Shown: in pieces, positions 1 through 5,815 of the stretch
Numbering within the stretch: position 1 is the stretch's first letter
Layout of the letters: each line of letters starts with the position of its first letter
Source: Bacteroidales bacterium
Lineage (GTDB): Bacteria > Bacteroidota > Bacteroidia > Bacteroidales > JAADGE01
Direction of reading: 5' to 3'
DNA: 6,334 nucleotides
Assembly (NCBI GenBank): GCA_029934265.1
Contig: JAOZMN010000176.1
Span: forward strand, 1-6,334
Translations under genes and position numbers: made by a program
The notes under the pieces: generated by a model
What the model was told of the DNA's origin: nothing
Seen by the model: the letters and a program-made list of their open reading frames with translations, nothing else
The model's database searches: none

Positions 1-74
1 ACGATTTTTTAAGTTTTGTTAAATCAAACCCTAAAGGTCTTTTTATACCGAACTCATATGTGATTAATTTTTAA
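1..74. other. Edge region, possible end of a neighbouring gene
   Basis: This short stretch lies downstream of the ATPase gene. On the plus strand one frame is open from the window edge to a TAA at 72-74, ending in residues like NPKGLFIPNSYVINF. If real, it would be the tail of a gene converging on the ATPase with an 11-base overlap. On the minus strand another frame is also open to the edge (reading like TYEFGIKRPLGFDL) but has no start codon here. I recognise neither peptide. In DNA this AT-rich an open stretch of this length can occur by chance, so the choice is undecided. Confidence 0.2.
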
Positions 75-1278
75 TTATTTGCTCTGCAAATAAAAAATCT
101 CTGATATTTATGTGTTTAATACCTTGATAACTTTGAACTTTAAACTTGTCGGAAGATAATACAATTTTAGGAAAATTATCTTTAATTTCCAATAAATTTC
201 CAAATTCACGGTCTATTACTTTTTGGTCGGATAAAATATAAGTTACCTGTACGTATATCTTTTCGTTGTTTTTTTTACAAATAAAATCTATTTCTTTATT
301 TTTAAGTTTTCCTATTGTTATTTCATAGCCAAGCATTGCAAGATGATTGTAAACAATGTTTTCGTAAATTTTGGCAATATCTTGTAAACGAAAACCTATA
401 ATTGAATTTCTTAGTCCTATATCACTAAAATAAAATTTCTCTCCTGTTTCAAATATCTTTTTTCCGCCTATTTCCGAACGTTTTACTCTATTTATTAAAA
501 AGGCATTTGATAAAAAAATTAAATAATTTAAAACAATATTATGTGAGATATTTATTTTTTGAGATTTCAGGAAATCACTTATTTTCTTTGCAGATATTAA
601 ATTTCCTGTATTTTCGGCAATATACTCGCTTAAATTTTGAAGAAATGCTACATTTCTTATCCTGTTTCTTGTTACAACATCTTTTAATAAAATTGTTTTG
701 TATATATTCTTTAAATAATCAAAAACAACCTCTTCTTGTAATTCTAAATTTTTAAGATATGGTAATCCTCCAAATTTTAAGTACTTGTTAAAACTTTCAT
801 CTGAATTTTCTAAATTTTGAAATTCTAAAAATTCAGGATAACTTAAAGGATAGATTTTAAATTCGATATATCTGCCACTTAAAAATGTAGCAAGTTCGCC
901 CGAAAGCAGGTTTGCATTACTTCCTGAGCAGTATATATCATATTTTCCTTCTGCTTGCAAACTTCGTAAAGCTTTTTCAAAATCATTAATGTCTTGTATT
1001 TCGTCAATAAACAGTGCTGTTTTTTTTGATGGAATATAATTGTTTTTTACATATTCCATTAAATCAATATAATCTATAATATTCTTAAATTCATATAGTT
1101 CTTTATTGATATAAATAATATTTACATCATTGTTTATTTTTAATATTTCGTCTATTATTTGATGTAAAAAATAACTCTTTCCTACACGTCGTTGCCCTAC
1201 AATAACTTTTATAATATCTTTGTTGATATAGGCTTTTATTTTTTTAATATAATTCTTTCTTGCAATATATTTTATCAT
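64..1278 (-). CDS. AAA_14/DUF4143 family ATP-binding protein
   Basis: This is a 404-residue P-loop ATPase of the AAA_14 plus DUF4143 type (COG1373-like). Visible motifs are a Walker A GQRRVGKS at residues 28-35, a Walker B ALFIDEIQD at 88-96, and the family's sensor and linker region from CSGSNANLLS (117-126) to FKIYPLSYPEF (140-150). The C-terminal DUF4143 half has a nuclease-like arrangement with E306 (YENIVYNHL), D331 (EIDF) and Q344 (YVQV). Q344 sits where PD-(D/E)XK enzymes have an acidic residue, so nuclease activity is doubtful. Length and domain order are normal for the family. These proteins are abundant in bacteria with poorly defined roles and often occur alone in accessory DNA. 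The ATG start is supported by a good promoter about 25 bases upstream. The gene looks separately transcribed from the glycan genes and probably has no direct part in sugar synthesis. Confidence 0.93.
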   Translation of the reverse strand: MIKYIARKNYIKKIKAYINKDIIKVIVGQRRVGKSYFLHQIIDEILKINNDVNIIYINKELYEFKNIIDYIDLMEYVKNNYIPSKKTALFIDEIQDINDFEKALRSLQAEGKYDIYCSGSNANLLSGELATFLSGRYIEFKIYPLSYPEFLEFQNLENSDESFNKYLKFGGLPYLKNLELQEEVVFDYLKNIYKTILLKDVVTRNRIRNVAFLQNLSEYIAENTGNLISAKKISDFLKSQKINISHNIVLNYLIFLSNAFLINRVKRSEIGGKKIFETGEKFYFSDIGLRNSIIGFRLQDIAKIYENIVYNHLAMLGYEITIGKLKNKEIDFICKKNNEKIYVQVTYILSDQKVIDREFGNLLEIKDNFPKIVLSSDKFKVQSYQGIKHINIRDFLFAEQIIKN

Positions 1279-1302
1279 AAATTCTTTTTTCTAATACAAC
1301 TG

Positions 1303-1334
1303 CAAAGATGCAAAAAGTTTTTAGTATAGTCAAA
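1303..1334 (-). promoter_or_regulatory. Bacteroidota-type promoter for the ATPase gene
   Basis: On the minus strand a TTTG (-33 element, 1334-1331) is followed after 20 bases by CATCTTTG (1310-1303). The latter matches the Bacteroidota -7 consensus TAnnTTTG except for C in place of the first T, and it sits in the context GCATCTTTGCA, which resembles the common TATCTTTGCA form. The ATPase start codon is at 1278, leaving a short leader of about 20 bases. The -33 element abuts a run of nine A (plus strand). This indicates that the ATPase has its own promoter. Confidence 0.65.
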
Positions 1335-1369
1335 AAAAAATATATTGTGTGGAAAGTTTTAAGTATACT
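1314..1369. repeat. Imperfect 17-base direct repeat around the promoter
   Basis: Two copies of a sequence like AAAGTTTTTAGTATAGT occur at 1314-1330 and 1353-1369, 39 bases apart and matching at 15 of 17 positions. The second copy is part of a perfect 10-base palindrome, AAGTATACTT, at 1361-1370. The first copy fills most of the spacer between the -33 and -7 elements of the ATPase promoter, so the pair could be an operator. The DNA is AT-rich, so chance similarity is possible. Confidence 0.35.
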
Positions 1370-1407
1370 TTAATAATCTTGCTTGAAAAAAGGTTTTGAA
1401 TTTCAGG

Positions 1408-2316
1408 TCAATATTTTTTAATGATATTTCCGGTTTTATACTTGATAAATGTAAAAAAATGAATTATGAATAATTTAATTGCTTTTGTCGGGTTCAAAAA
1501 AAACATTTTATATATATACTTAAATTGTTTTCCGGAATATTTGTAATAATCTTCGATAAGTTCATTGTAATGTAAAGCAAGTATTTTTTTATAGTCTTTT
1601 GCGTTCAGTTTTAGGTTTGAATTTTGGTTTAATATTTTTTCATATTTATTGATAATATCAAGTATAAAAGGCAAATTTCCTGCTTGACTTTTTGCGTCTT
1701 CGTGTATTCTGAAATTTGTGATTATTTTATCGGTTTTGTACATCGGGATATTGGAATAAGCAATAAACAGCCAAAAATCCATATCCATTGCATAGTGTAA
1801 GTCTTCATCGAAAGTTCCGAATTTTTTGTAAAGTTCTATTGTAAAAAAAGATGCAGGTTGAGGCATACGAACTTTAAAAGGTGTTTTTATTTTTTCTGTA
1901 AAAACTATCGGGAAAATAATTTTCAATTCTTTGCCTTTATTGTCTATACTGCGTGCAGCTCCCTGAAAAAAAAAACTCCATTTTTTATCTGTATATTTTC
2001 GGGCAACATAATGTAAAATTTCGGGTTGATAATAGTCATCGCTATTGAGCCATGTTATTATTTCTCCTGTTGCTTTTTTTATACCTTTATTTATTGCGTG
2101 AGTCTGTCCTTTGTCCGGCTCGCTTACCCAATAAGTTAGTTTGTGTTGATATTTTTTTATTATTTCTACGGAATTATCTGTACTTCCTCCGTCTATAATT
2201 ATATATTCAAGGTTTGGATAGTTTTGATTTATAACAGATAATATTGTTTCTTCAATGAATTGTCCTTGATTGTAAGAGGGGGTGATTATTGATATTTTAG
2301 GGAGTTTTTTTGTCAT
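1408..2316 (-). CDS. GT2 family glycosyltransferase (second copy)
   Basis: This 302-residue GT-A fold glycosyltransferase of family 2 (WcaA-like) would transfer a sugar from a nucleotide-sugar donor to a growing glycan on the cytoplasmic side of the membrane. The N-terminus PKISIITPSYNQGQF (6-20) begins the nucleotide-binding domain, IDGGSTD (41-47) contacts the donor, and NSDD (91-94) is the metal-binding DxD-type motif. PQPASFF (152-158), MDMDFW (177-182) and FRIHEDAKS (202-210) mark the acceptor-side half. The C-terminal end, about residues 265-302, is rich in aromatic and basic residues and may lie on the membrane. Donor and acceptor cannot be deduced. The first 100 residues are very close to those of the GT2 upstream. 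A run of ten T on the coding strand (1975-1966) encodes S-F-F-F at 114-117. The gene is separated by 214 bases from its upstream neighbour, and I found no convincing promoter directly before it. Confidence 0.94.
   Translation of the reverse strand: MTKKLPKISIITPSYNQGQFIEETILSVINQNYPNLEYIIIDGGSTDNSVEIIKKYQHKLTYWVSEPDKGQTHAINKGIKKATGEIITWLNSDDYYQPEILHYVARKYTDKKWSFFFQGAARSIDNKGKELKIIFPIVFTEKIKTPFKVRMPQPASFFTIELYKKFGTFDEDLHYAMDMDFWLFIAYSNIPMYKTDKIITNFRIHEDAKSQAGNLPFILDIINKYEKILNQNSNLKLNAKDYKKILALHYNELIEDYYKYSGKQFKYIYKMFFLNPTKAIKLFIIHFFTFIKYKTGNIIKKY
1966..1975. repeat. Ten-base homopolymer inside GT2 gene
   Basis: There is a run of ten A on the plus strand (T on the coding strand) within codons 114-117 of the downstream GT2 gene. 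Slippage by one base would truncate the enzyme after the donor-binding half. Its length is unusual for coding DNA even in an AT-rich genome. Confidence 0.9.
2231..2298 (-). repeat. DNA block shared with 3315-3382 (5' end of GT2 gene)
   Basis: These 68 bases match 3315-3382 at 66 positions, without gaps, at an offset of 1084. They encode the start of the GT2 domain (about residues 7-29) in both genes. The two differences (2257 and 2275) are both at third codon positions and are silent. The next 60 bases (2171-2220 and adjoining, compared at the same offset) are still clearly alike, at roughly 85 percent over 2161-2220, and similarity then falls away. Confidence 0.9.
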
Positions 2317-2492
2317 TAAAAATAATAAAATTTAAAAATTTCTTTTAAACAGGAAGCTTTAATCTTCTTTATACATAGAACTGTTAAGTGTGTTATAATT
2401 AACAATTTATGTTTTTAGGATTAAGAAATATTTACATTTAGCACTCCTAAAAAAATGTATTCTTTCTAAAAGAAAAAAAAGTTTTTTTTGGG

Positions 2493-2527
2493 GTATTGCA
2501 TAATTCATAAACCTCCTATTGCAATAC
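2493..2527 (-). terminator. Stem-loop after the upstream GT2 gene, possible terminator
   Basis: Two perfect 8-base inverted arms, GTATTGCA (2493-2500) and TGCAATAC (2520-2527), flank a 19-base loop and start three bases past the stop codon of the GT2 gene at 2531. On the minus strand the stem is followed by CCC, then eight A, a C, and eight T. The T tract is about 12 bases from the stem and can itself pair with the A tract, so this is not a classical intrinsic terminator. It may end the operon, protect the 3' end of the transcript, or do something else. The loop contains AGGAGG followed by an ATG. Confidence 0.4.
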
Positions 2528-2530
2528 AGG

Positions 2531-3400
2531 TTAAAACATCTCCATTACATTAATAAAAACTTTATAACCATATTGTTTAGTAAGTTTAGAGTATTTTAGT
2601 TTTATAATCTTATCTTCAAATCGATTTAGCTTATATCTGTTAATATACCATTTAGTTAACCATATGTTATTATATTCTTCAACTATTTTCGCAACATATT
2701 TTGCAAAAACCTCTCCTTTATGCCTTTTGTAAACATCAAGTATTTCTTTTGTTCTTTTTTCTTTCCCTGTTGTTGTTTTGTTATTGCCATGAAAACGAAA
2801 GGCTGATAAGTATTTTTGAGTACCTATGTATTCAATATTGTATTTTTTAGTTCTTGCGAACCATTCCCAGTCAAAAACAAAGTGTAGGTCTGTATCTAAT
2901 TCACCTACCGTCTCCCACGTTTTTCTTGTCCAAAATGTAGATGGTTGTACTACATTATGAGCAATTCTTATATCTTTTTCTTTATTATATTTAATGACAT
3001 CAGACCCCCATGATTTACTCTTACCTTCATAAAAGTGGAAAGAATTACCATATACTAATTGAGTTTTATTAATATCTGTAAGTAAAGCTACTGCATTTAA
3101 TACCCCCGGCATATAATAATCGTCAGAGTTAAGCCATGCTAATACGTCCCCTGTTGCTCTTTTAAATCCTTTGTTAATGGCATCGCTTTGTCCCTTATCT
3201 TTTTCACTAATCCAGTAAGTTATATGTTGTTCGTGCTTTTTTATTATTTCTACGGTATTGTCAGTACTTCCTCCATCAATAATAATATATTCAAGATTAG
3301 GGTATCCTTGCCCAATAACAGATAATATTGTTTCTTCAATAAATTGTCCTTGATTGTACGAGGGGGTGATTATTGATATTTTGGGGTAATTATTTTGCAT
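2531..3400 (-). CDS. GT2 family glycosyltransferase (first copy)
   Basis: This is a GT-A fold family 2 glycosyltransferase, 289 residues from the chosen start. I chose the ATG at 3400 because the protein then begins MQNNYPKISIITPSYN, aligning without gaps to the neighbouring GT2. A longer reading from 3463 would add 21 residues and overlap the isomerase gene by 74 bases. Motifs are IDGGSTD (41-47), the metal-binding NSDD (91-94), VQPSTFW (151-157), FVFDWEWF (174-181, likely the region of the catalytic base) and SAFRFHGNNKT (199-209). It overlaps the isomerase gene by 11 bases, which suggests coupled translation and a shared pathway. Its role would be addition of one sugar to the repeat unit of a surface polysaccharide; donor and linkage are unknown. 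The C-terminal half is unrelated in detail to that of the other GT2, consistent with different acceptors. Confidence 0.94.
   Translation of the reverse strand: MQNNYPKISIITPSYNQGQFIEETILSVIGQGYPNLEYIIIDGGSTDNTVEIIKKHEQHITYWISEKDKGQSDAINKGFKRATGDVLAWLNSDDYYMPGVLNAVALLTDINKTQLVYGNSFHFYEGKSKSWGSDVIKYNKEKDIRIAHNVVQPSTFWTRKTWETVGELDTDLHFVFDWEWFARTKKYNIEYIGTQKYLSAFRFHGNNKTTTGKEKRTKEILDVYKRHKGEVFAKYVAKIVEEYNNIWLTKWYINRYKLNRFEDKIIKLKYSKLTKQYGYKVFINVMEMF
3315..3382 (-). repeat. DNA block shared with 2231-2298 (5' end of GT2 gene)
   Basis: This is the second member of the near-identical pair described at 2231-2298, placed at the same position in its own gene. The flanking sequence upstream of the start codons shows no similarity, so the shared block is confined to coding DNA. 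Confidence 0.9.
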
Positions 3401-3758
3401 AATTTTCAAAAATATAATCGCTGTAATTGTAGTATTCAGATGCAAGAACCATAAGAATTGCATCTTTTGTAAAATTATACATTGAGTGGTAGTCTTCCGG
3501 TTGCAAGATTAAACATTTACTTGGTTTATTGAGTATAAATTCTTGTTTTTCTTTACCGTTGTTGTTTGAAATTATACAGCTTCCTTGTATGCAAATTGCC
3601 GCTTGTTTTGTTTTATGATGTCTGTGTCCGCCTCTTTCTGAATTATCGACTCCGTAGATATAAAAAATACGTTTTATATCGAATGGTAAAATCTTTTCAA
3701 TTACGGTAAGATTTCCTCGTTTATCGGTATGTGTTTGTAGGTCTATTATATGTGCCAT
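3390..3758 (-). CDS. Cupin sugar 3,4-ketoisomerase, FdtA/QdtA/WxcM-like
   Basis: This is a 122-residue single-domain cupin related to dTDP-4-oxo-6-deoxyglucose 3,4-ketoisomerases, which move the keto group from C4 to C3 before an aminotransferase makes a 3-amino-3,6-dideoxysugar. Matching motifs are DKRGNLTVIE (12-21), RGGHRHHKTKQ (42-52) with the histidine pair H45 and H47 that corresponds to the catalytic dyad of FdtA, and VLASEYYNYSDYI (104-116). The active-site stretch reads GGHRH where classical FdtA has GFHAH, so product specificity, or even catalysis, is uncertain. I chose the ATG at 3758; the longer frame to 3788 begins with TTG and would run deeper into the upstream gene. The gene overlaps its upstream neighbour by 13 bases and its downstream neighbour by 11. 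The expected partners (RmlA, RmlB, a DegT-type aminotransferase, an acetyltransferase) are not in the window. Confidence 0.88.
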   Translation of the reverse strand: MAHIIDLQTHTDKRGNLTVIEKILPFDIKRIFYIYGVDNSERGGHRHHKTKQAAICIQGSCIISNNNGKEKQEFILNKPSKCLILQPEDYHSMYNFTKDAILMVLASEYYNYSDYIFENYAK

Positions 3759-4813
3759 TGCTTGTTGAAGATTTTTTTTATTATCCAAAAAGGTAAAAAT
3801 ACAGTATATTTTAAAAATTTAAAAATCGGCAATAAATGTATGTTTATTAATCTTAAATTTAAAAAATTAAAAAAAGTATTATTTCCGAATATTAATAAAT
3901 CTATTAATTCTTTTTTGGAATACGTTAAGTTAAAACGTTGAATATTTTTATCGTTAAATTTTATTTTTTGATTGAGAGATGATATTTTTTTTATGTATTT
4001 TAAATAAATATAATTATTTATTTTTGAGTTTGTTTTTACTTTGTACGAATTGAGACCTAGTTTAACTAATTTACGTGTTATGTACCTTAATCCGTGAAAA
4101 TGATAGAATATTAACTTACTATTATTACAATAAATATTTTTATTTTTACGAATTATTTTATATTTTGCTATATTCCAAGGAGCGACTCCAGTACCTTCTC
4201 CTGCAATTTCCAAAACTTTTGAATATTCATATGCCCAATTGTCAAGATATTTTTGGTCGGCAAATTTATTGCCTTCCAATACATCGCAACACCGATTAAC
4301 ACATTGTTTTTTCCATGTGTTTAAACATTTAAAGCCTTCATCATTTCGTCGAAATGATTGAAAACTTACATTATATTTTCCGTATTGTATTTTCCAACTT
4401 ATATTTTCCGCAAAATCATGTTTTGTAATTAGAATTGAGTAATTTTTAAACTTATCGAAAATTGGTTTCGGACTACTGAAAAAGAAAATGTCGGCATCAA
4501 GTGTCGTTATAAAATCAATATCGGAATAAGTTTCGAGTATATACAAAGGTAAAATCGGACTTAAAGTAAAATAATATTCTACAATGCTTCTGTTATTTTT
4601 TGCTTCTGTAAGTTCAGGATATTTGTTTTCAATATCCGATAGTTTTATAACTTTTAAATTATTGTTTTTTTTATTTTCAATATATTTGAAAACTTCATTG
4701 TCTAAAGCAAGAACATACAATGCAAAGTCATTAATATGCTCTTGCATTGAACTGTACAAAGCTAATCCTCGTGTAAGATAATTTTTATCGAAAAGTGTTG
4801 CGAAGTAGTACAT
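3746..4813 (-). CDS. GT8-like glycosyltransferase
   Basis: This 355-residue protein resembles the GT8-like nucleotide-diphospho-sugar transferases found in polysaccharide loci. The N-terminus MYYFATLFDKNYLTRGLALYSS fits the beginning of a GT-A domain with no signal peptide. Further motifs are EYYFTLSPILPLYIL (79-93), TLDADIFFF with the metal-binding DAD at 106-108, YGKYNVSFQSFR (144-155), DQKYLDNW (186-193), GVAPWN (209-214) and FYHFHGLR (236-243), whose histidines are probable metal or phosphate ligands. The last 45 or so residues are hydrophobic and basic and could hold the enzyme at the inner membrane. Donor and acceptor are unknown. It starts 15 bases after the ADP-ribosyltransferase-like gene and overlaps the isomerase gene by 13 bases, so it is probably transcribed with both. 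I am confident of the glycosyltransferase class and less so of the exact family. Confidence 0.88.
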   Translation of the reverse strand: MYYFATLFDKNYLTRGLALYSSMQEHINDFALYVLALDNEVFKYIENKKNNNLKVIKLSDIENKYPELTEAKNNRSIVEYYFTLSPILPLYILETYSDIDFITTLDADIFFFSSPKPIFDKFKNYSILITKHDFAENISWKIQYGKYNVSFQSFRRNDEGFKCLNTWKKQCVNRCCDVLEGNKFADQKYLDNWAYEYSKVLEIAGEGTGVAPWNIAKYKIIRKNKNIYCNNSKLIFYHFHGLRYITRKLVKLGLNSYKVKTNSKINNYIYLKYIKKISSLNQKIKFNDKNIQRFNLTYSKKELIDLLIFGNNTFFNFLNLRLINIHLLPIFKFLKYTVFLPFWIIKKIFNKQWHI

Positions 4814-4828
4814 ATATTACTTTTAAGA

Positions 4829-5314
4829 TTAAATTTCGTAACTATCAAAAAAATGGAAATCTCTTAAAACTTTTGAATTGTGAAAAGAAATTTGGTCATA
4901 TAATTTATGAATTTTTAATCTTTTTATTGTTTCTTCTTTTGTTAGTATATTTGCTTCATATAATGATAATGTAGCATAAAGAGTATCATTTGCAACAGGT
5001 CCGATTACAATATCATAATTATGAGGTTTATTTATTTTGCGATTTTCAAAAACAAAATCGAGCCATTCTTCATTTGGCTCTTGAAATTTTTTTATTTTAT
5101 AGTTTGTATTAAAAAATAAATTTTCGGATATTTGATATATTGTAACAATAGATTTAGCTTTCCCCTGCAACCTGTTCTTTTTAATTATTGCCCACCTTTC
5201 AGCTTGGTTTTGATTGCTTGTTGCATAAAATCCTTTACCGAAATCTAATAATCTTTGTGTTTTTAGAATAATAGGATTATTAACAATTATTGTGCTTCCA
5301 TGAAATAATTTCAT
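4829..5314 (-). CDS. DUF3990 protein, predicted ADP-ribosyltransferase toxin
   Basis: This 161-residue protein matches the DUF3990 pattern, which as I recall belongs to the ADP-ribosyltransferase fold group. FHGS at the N-terminus supplies H5, GKGFYATSNQNQAERWA (26-42) supplies Y30, and YDQISFH (139-145) places Q141 (or D140) where the third active-site residue of H-Y-[EDQ] enzymes falls. NYDIVIGPVANDTLYATL (99-116) is the family's conserved core. With these residues intact an NAD-using enzyme is plausible, but its target is unknown. There is no signal peptide or membrane segment, so it should act in the cytoplasm. The ATG overlaps the TGA of the upstream DUF3791-like gene (ATGA, 5314-5311), indicating tight coupling. 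In this position it would be the toxin of a toxin-antitoxin unit; that role is inferred from fold, size and layout and is not visible in the sequence itself. Confidence 0.82.
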   Translation of the reverse strand: MKLFHGSTIIVNNPIILKTQRLLDFGKGFYATSNQNQAERWAIIKKNRLQGKAKSIVTIYQISENLFFNTNYKIKKFQEPNEEWLDFVFENRKINKPHNYDIVIGPVANDTLYATLSLYEANILTKEETIKRLKIHKLYDQISFHNSKVLRDFHFFDSYEI

Positions 5315-5520
5315 TTTTGCTTATTTATAAATTCGTTTATCTCATCAATAATATAATTCATACTTTGTGAATGCAGTATATCAAAAGAATCTTCTAAAAA
5401 TTCAAAAACATTATATTTTTTAAAGTTATTTATTACATCTATTCCGCTAATTTTTTTTTTTATTTTATAATTTTCCACACAAAATATTATAAATTCTTGT
5501 TCGGGACTAAGTTTTTTCAT
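5311..5520 (-). CDS. DUF3791-type small protein, predicted antitoxin or partner
   Basis: This is a 69-residue, mostly helical protein resembling DUF3791. Features are SPEQEFIIFCVENY (5-18), the ISGIDVINNFKKYNVFEFLEDSF middle (24-46) and the typical ending LHSQSMNYIIDEINEFI (49-65). It has no recognisable DNA-binding motif or membrane segment. Small proteins of this type sit directly upstream of DUF3990 genes in gut and environmental bacteria, as I recall, and the ATGA overlap with the next gene fits an antitoxin or binding partner of that enzyme. A run of eleven A on the coding strand (5461-5451) covers codons 20-24. Slippage there would end this protein early and could disturb the coupling to the enzyme gene. 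Confidence 0.8.
   Translation of the reverse strand: MKKLSPEQEFIIFCVENYKIKKKISGIDVINNFKKYNVFEFLEDSFDILHSQSMNYIIDEINEFINKQK
5451..5461. repeat. Eleven-base homopolymer in the DUF3791-like gene
   Basis: There is a run of eleven T on the plus strand (A on the coding strand), encoding the end of I20, K21-K23 and the start of I24. It is the longest homopolymer I noticed in the window and lies in the gene that would control the predicted toxin. Confidence 0.9.
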
Positions 5521-5522
5521 AG

Positions 5523-5762
5523 TTATACAAAATCAGGAATTTGAAAAAAAACATTTTGTTTTTCCTCTTTTAATAAATCAAATAATTTATATGAACTAAA
5601 ATGCCAAAACTTGGTTTCTTCCTTGCTTAAATATTTGTATAATTCAGAATTATATAAATAATTCATGGCATCTATAAAAAGATAATTTTCATTTTCCATA
5701 ATTAAAACTATAATATCTTTGATTTTATATGGTATAATCGCTGTATAGTTGATTTTTTTCAT
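5523..5762 (-). CDS. Small protein, first gene of the DUF3990 cassette
   Basis: This 79-residue protein has the pattern LYNSELYKYLSKEETKFWHFSSYKLFDLL (36-64) followed by a short acidic and aromatic tail. I recognise the block YNSELY..L..EETK.WH.S as belonging to a recurrent small family seen beside DUF3791 and DUF3990 genes, but I cannot name a Pfam entry with certainty. It has no signal peptide and no DNA-binding motif that I can see. Two bases separate its stop from the next start, so the two small proteins are made from one transcript and in similar amounts. It may be a second antitoxin subunit, a co-factor or a regulator. It begins 53 bases after the methyltransferase gene, and I see no convincing promoter in that gap. 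Confidence 0.78.
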   Translation of the reverse strand: MKKINYTAIIPYKIKDIIVLIMENENYLFIDAMNYLYNSELYKYLSKEETKFWHFSSYKLFDLLKEEKQNVFFQIPDFV

Positions 5763-5815
5763 CTGTTTATAATTTGTAACATCGCTTCTTTCTAATGTAT
5801 TTATTAGTAGTGGGT

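Noticed and set aside
507..755. Plus-strand open frame of 82 codons
   Set aside because: It lies fully inside the ATPase gene on the opposite strand and its product is a low-complexity string without family resemblance.
2382..2404. TGTTAA / TTAACA inverted repeat before the second GT2 gene
   Set aside because: The arms are six bases of pure AT-rich sequence with no nearby promoter elements that match the Bacteroidota form, so chance is a good explanation.
2493..2527. Invertible promoter between inverted repeats
   Set aside because: The arms enclose only 19 bases and no recombinase gene or second copy of the arm sequence was seen elsewhere in the window.
3401..3463. N-terminal extension of the upstream GT2 gene
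   Set aside because: The 21 extra residues are absent from the paralogous GT2, and the added segment would overlap conserved coding sequence of the isomerase gene.
3759..3788. N-terminal extension of the isomerase gene
   Set aside because: It would start at TTG and add ten lysine- and glutamine-rich residues not typical of the family; the ATG at 3758 fits better.
3750..3941. Plus-strand open frame of 63 codons
   Set aside because: It is the complement of the 3' end of the GT8-like gene, which has clear motifs in its own frame.
4075..4299. Plus-strand open frame of 74 codons
   Set aside because: It is antisense to the conserved DQKYLDNW and APWN region of the GT8-like gene and is rich in tyrosine and phenylalanine, as expected from reversed AT-rich coding DNA.
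4584..4781. Plus-strand open frame of 65 codons
   Set aside because: It is antisense to the N-terminal part of the GT8-like gene, with no start signal and no family resemblance.
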